Shown here one piece after another: positions 4,253 to 6,295 of a stretch of 6,295 nt of DNA. The number at the start of each line of letters is the position of its first letter. Position 1 is the first letter of the stretch. The translations under genes were made by a program, and so were the position numbers. The notes under the pieces were generated by a model that was not told the origin of the DNA, did not search any database, and saw only the letters and a program-made list of their open reading frames with translations. Source of the stretch: Euryarchaeota archaeon UBA33 (lineage in GTDB: Archaea > Thermoplasmatota > E2 > DHVEG-1); assembly GCA_002506745.1 (NCBI GenBank), contig DAYE01000119.1, positions 1 to 6,295 on the forward strand, given 5' to 3'.

Positions 4253-6022
4253 TTAGGTATTCATTGTTATAAAGAACAGGAATACAAATCCATCTGCTGT
4301 TTTTGAAGCAACTACCCCTTCATCGCATGTTGCCAACACTGTTATCGTGATTTTTCCAAATCCAAAGATCATTTTTGTTGATGAGACATTCACAGACTCC
4401 ATGCTGCCAAGAAGTGATATACGATCAGAAGTTGTACTATTGATTCGCCCAAGGATTCCACCAGTGACAGAGATACTCCAACTCAGATTTGTTGCCACAA
4501 CGTCCCCACTATTCATGATAGTTGCACGAATCCGTGGAAACACATCGGTAATCGTGATATCCAGCGCTGGTTGAGCAGTGCGATATGCACGCATGTTCGT
4601 CCCAATGCCACAGAGAAGCAGGATACCGTTCTTACCAAGAGATGGACCACCAATATTAATGTTCGTCATCGTTGTATTCCAAATCGGGAGCAAATCAGAC
4701 GTAAACACTGATACTCGACCGTCAGCAAACCCTCCATTTGAGAAATACACAGTTCCAATCGTATCGACGGCAAAGTGTGGCGACAAATAAGAATCAGTGT
4801 CAACAAGAATTTCACTCTGAGCAAGAATGCTCCCATTGCTCGAATCAAGCTTCCCGATACGTGGACCAGGCAGCATACAATACACGCTTCCATCAAGTCC
4901 TGCAGCAAACTCAGAAAACGTTGTCCATGCGCACACGTGATACCATTTTTCTATCAGACTCGTCCCTGTGTCGGTAAACGCATAAAAAAAATCAGTTGAA
5001 GGATTATTTTGGGTCCGGCTCAGATAAATCGTGCCATCAGGACCAACAAACGGGGTATTTTGCAATGTGAAACCAGGCATGACCGGGCTTTGATAGAGAC
5101 GCTCTCCGGTCTCAACATCATAGCGGACAAGCACATGCCCACCAGAGGCAGCATCCGCGACATAAAAATTATTCTGGAAAAGAGCACCACCGCAGCTCCC
5201 AGAAACAGACCCGACACGGTCCGCATGCCAGACCAACGAGCCATCCTTGCTGTTGAAACGCCAGATATCGGTAAACGAGGCGATCACCGGGTCACCATCC
5301 GCGGCAAACACAACACCATCATACGGACCAGCATCGATAAGTACACTAGAGACCCAGAGGGTATCCCCGGTTTCTGCGTCAAGAGCGTACAGATTATCCA
5401 GCACTGACGCACCGTTCCCGGAACGTGACGCATACACCTGACCATTTTTTACGCCACCTATCCAGGTCGTCCAATCATTGGTTTGATAGGGAATCTCTGT
5501 GCTCCACAGTTCCGTTCCTGTGGATACATCCATTGCAATAACTAAAGAATCATTCGCGGAACCTGGCCATCCTGCTTGTCTGATAACAAAGAGTCGGTCA
5601 TCCTCAGTGACAGGGAGCCAAGCGATAATCGATGTACGTCCCCCGGACCAGAGCTGGTCTGCTGTTAAAGGACCTTTAGCCTCAGACAATCCGTTTCTAT
5701 TTGCATTCCCTCCTGCATTGCTCCAGTCACTCCCATCCATTAAAGATGCCGTTGGCTGAATGGGATGTGATTCGAGCACCTCTTGTGGGAATCGTTTCAT
5801 TTCATTAGAGATGACGTCATTGTTTTGGAACAAAAGTGGAACATCAATGGAACATCCAGGTGGAGAAATGACACTACCGCCTTCAAAGTCATTTCTTTGG
5901 CTTTTCATAAAACCGGTTGTTTCACTGCTTCGTTGCGCTGGTATTACGACGCTTACTAAAAACAGAGAAACAATCAGAACATCGAAGACTACCCATGTAT
6001 GAATCCTTGATTTTTTCTTCAT
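4253..6022 (-). CDS. Exported PQQ-like beta-propeller protein with C-terminal CARDB-like domain
   Basis: This gene encodes 589 residues. MKKKSRIH followed by a hydrophobic stretch (about 10-29, ending VVIPAQ) is a signal peptide or N-terminal anchor, so the protein acts outside the cell. Residues 30-95 are a low-homology linker. The propeller opens with DWSNAGGNANRNGLSEAKGP and LW (99-125). Seven PQQ/BamB-type repeat strands are visible, for example VIAMDVSTGTELWSTE (161-176), LYALDAETGDTLWVSS (211-226), IWRFNSKDGSLVWHAD (253-268) and YDVETGERLYQSP (301-313), with weaker ones near 346, 388 and 436. Such propellers are mostly binding or scaffold domains, and PQQ binding itself should not be assumed. 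Residues 487-584 form a beta-sandwich-like domain (DITITDVFPRIRATIMNSGDVVATNLSW) ending in GFVFLFFITMNT. The start is supported by AAGGGG 7 bases upstream and a TATA box. Confidence 0.85.
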   Translation of the reverse strand: MKKKSRIHTWVVFDVLIVSLFLVSVVIPAQRSSETTGFMKSQRNDFEGGSVISPPGCSIDVPLLFQNNDVISNEMKRFPQEVLESHPIQPTASLMDGSDWSNAGGNANRNGLSEAKGPLTADQLWSGGRTSIIAWLPVTEDDRLFVIRQAGWPGSANDSLVIAMDVSTGTELWSTEIPYQTNDWTTWIGGVKNGQVYASRSGNGASVLDNLYALDAETGDTLWVSSVLIDAGPYDGVVFAADGDPVIASFTDIWRFNSKDGSLVWHADRVGSVSGSCGGALFQNNFYVADAASGGHVLVRYDVETGERLYQSPVMPGFTLQNTPFVGPDGTIYLSRTQNNPSTDFFYAFTDTGTSLIEKWYHVCAWTTFSEFAAGLDGSVYCMLPGPRIGKLDSSNGSILAQSEILVDTDSYLSPHFAVDTIGTVYFSNGGFADGRVSVFTSDLLPIWNTTMTNINIGGPSLGKNGILLLCGIGTNMRAYRTAQPALDITITDVFPRIRATIMNSGDVVATNLSWSISVTGGILGRINSTTSDRISLLGSMESVNVSSTKMIFGFGKITITVLATCDEGVVASKTADGFVFLFFITMNT

Positions 6023-6029
6023 AGAAATT

Positions 6030-6035
6030 CCCCTT
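6030..6035 (-). promoter_or_regulatory. Ribosome site of the propeller gene
   Basis: The minus strand reads AAGGGG, 7 bases before the ATG at 6020-6022. It is moderate in strength but well placed. Confidence 0.45.
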
Positions 6036-6055
6036 GTGTAATCATATCTATTTCA

Positions 6056-6066
6056 CCTATAAATAC
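6056..6066 (-). promoter_or_regulatory. TATA box of the propeller gene
   Basis: The minus strand reads gtatttatagg, preceded by the A-rich gaatgaaat. The expected start is near 6037, which gives a leader of about 15 bases containing AAGGGG. The gap from here to 6188 is AT-rich, and no further gene was seen in it. Confidence 0.55.
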
Positions 6067-6188
6067 ATTTCATTCTTTTATGTTTTTGTTTCAATAAAAA
6101 AATTCTGCTCATACGATATCAGACGATAGATGGTTCAATCTCAGCAAATAAAAAGTGTTTTTTCTATCACACCAATAAAATGTTAAGG

Positions 6189-6205
6189 AAAAAAAAAGAA
6201 AAAAA
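6189..6205 (-). terminator. T-tract terminator of the right-edge gene
   Basis: The minus strand carries T7, one C, then T9, starting 7 bases after the TAA of the partial gene. This is a strong hairpin-less terminator, and it separates that gene from the promoter of the propeller gene. Confidence 0.6.
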
Positions 6206-6212
6206 GGGATGA

Positions 6213-6295
6213 TTAATATCCCAAAAGTAGGCGTAGCAGCGGGAACGCATTCGGGAACTGTTCGAACAACCGCTCCAAGAAATGCACGTATGGAG
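6213..6295 (-). CDS. C-terminal end of a second FPLL-tailed protein (most of gene outside window)
   Basis: Only the last 26 codons and TAA (6213-6215) are inside the window. The residues read PYVHFLER followed by LFEQFPNAFPLLRLLLGY. The frame is recognised because it reproduces the tail of the PKD protein at the left edge. Positions F, L, L-F-E, P-N, F-P-L-L and L-L-G coincide, and the differences are mostly conservative (Y to F, K to Q, H to R). A strong T-tract follows the stop, as expected for a real gene end. By analogy the missing part is probably another exported repeat protein, but none of it can be seen. Confidence 0.72.
   Translation of the reverse strand, partial: PYVHFLERLFEQFPNAFPLLRLLLGY

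Noticed and set aside
4347..6002. Several open frames of 64-132 codons on the plus strand opposite the propeller gene.
   Set aside because: They are shadows of the minus-strand coding sequence. They show no domains, have low-complexity composition, and lack promoters or ribosome sites of their own.
1..6295. tRNA or rRNA genes, CRISPR arrays, insertion-sequence ends or attachment sites.
   Set aside because: I looked for cloverleaf arms, regularly spaced repeats, transposase motifs and flanking direct repeats and saw none.

Overview
The window looks archaeal, and an uncultured euryarchaeal or Thermoplasmatota-type lineage fits best. The evidence is AT-rich TATA/BRE-like promoter boxes 20-45 bases before several starts, T-tract terminators without GC hairpins, GGAGG-type ribosome sites mixed with leaderless-looking starts, an Lrp/AsnC regulator, and PKD-repeat and PQQ-propeller surface proteins of a style common in such genomes. 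The lineage is an inference from gene style, not from a marker gene.

Layout, left to right. (1) Bases 1-647, + strand: the 3' end of a secreted protein with two PKD-like repeats and a distinctive non-membrane tail. (2) 857-1078, +: a 73-residue six-cysteine protein. (3) 1079-1310: no convincing gene, but a strong compound stem-loop at 1140-1204. (4) 1311-1595, -: a probable two-gene unit, a 19-residue acidic peptide followed by a 61-residue two-helix membrane protein, each with its own Shine-Dalgarno. (5) 1723-2142, +: a PPC/DUF296-domain protein, divergent from unit 4. (6) 2155-3546, -: a polytopic membrane protein resembling ABC-2 type exporter permeases. (7) 3645-4172, -: an Lrp/AsnC-type regulator. 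(8) 4253-6022, -: an exported PQQ-like beta-propeller protein with a C-terminal beta-sandwich-like domain and a short hydrophobic tail. (9) 6213-6295, -: the last 26 codons of another protein.

The most interesting signal is at the two edges. Two different genes, on opposite strands and about 5.6 kb apart, end in nearly the same tail: F-L-x-x-L-F-E-x-[YF]-P-N-x-F-P-L-L-x-x-L-L-G, immediately before the stop (14 of 22 positions identical). It has no transmembrane stretch and no terminal basic cluster, so it does not look like PGF-CTERM, PEP-CTERM, LPXTG or GlyGly-CTERM signals. It may be a C-terminal targeting, anchoring or docking signal for surface proteins of this lineage. The propeller protein between them ends differently, in GFVFLFFIT, so two classes of C-terminus may coexist.

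No tRNA, rRNA, CRISPR array or insertion sequence was seen. The exporter-like permease has no ATPase gene next to it within the window. The regulator just upstream of it may control it, but each appears to have its own promoter.
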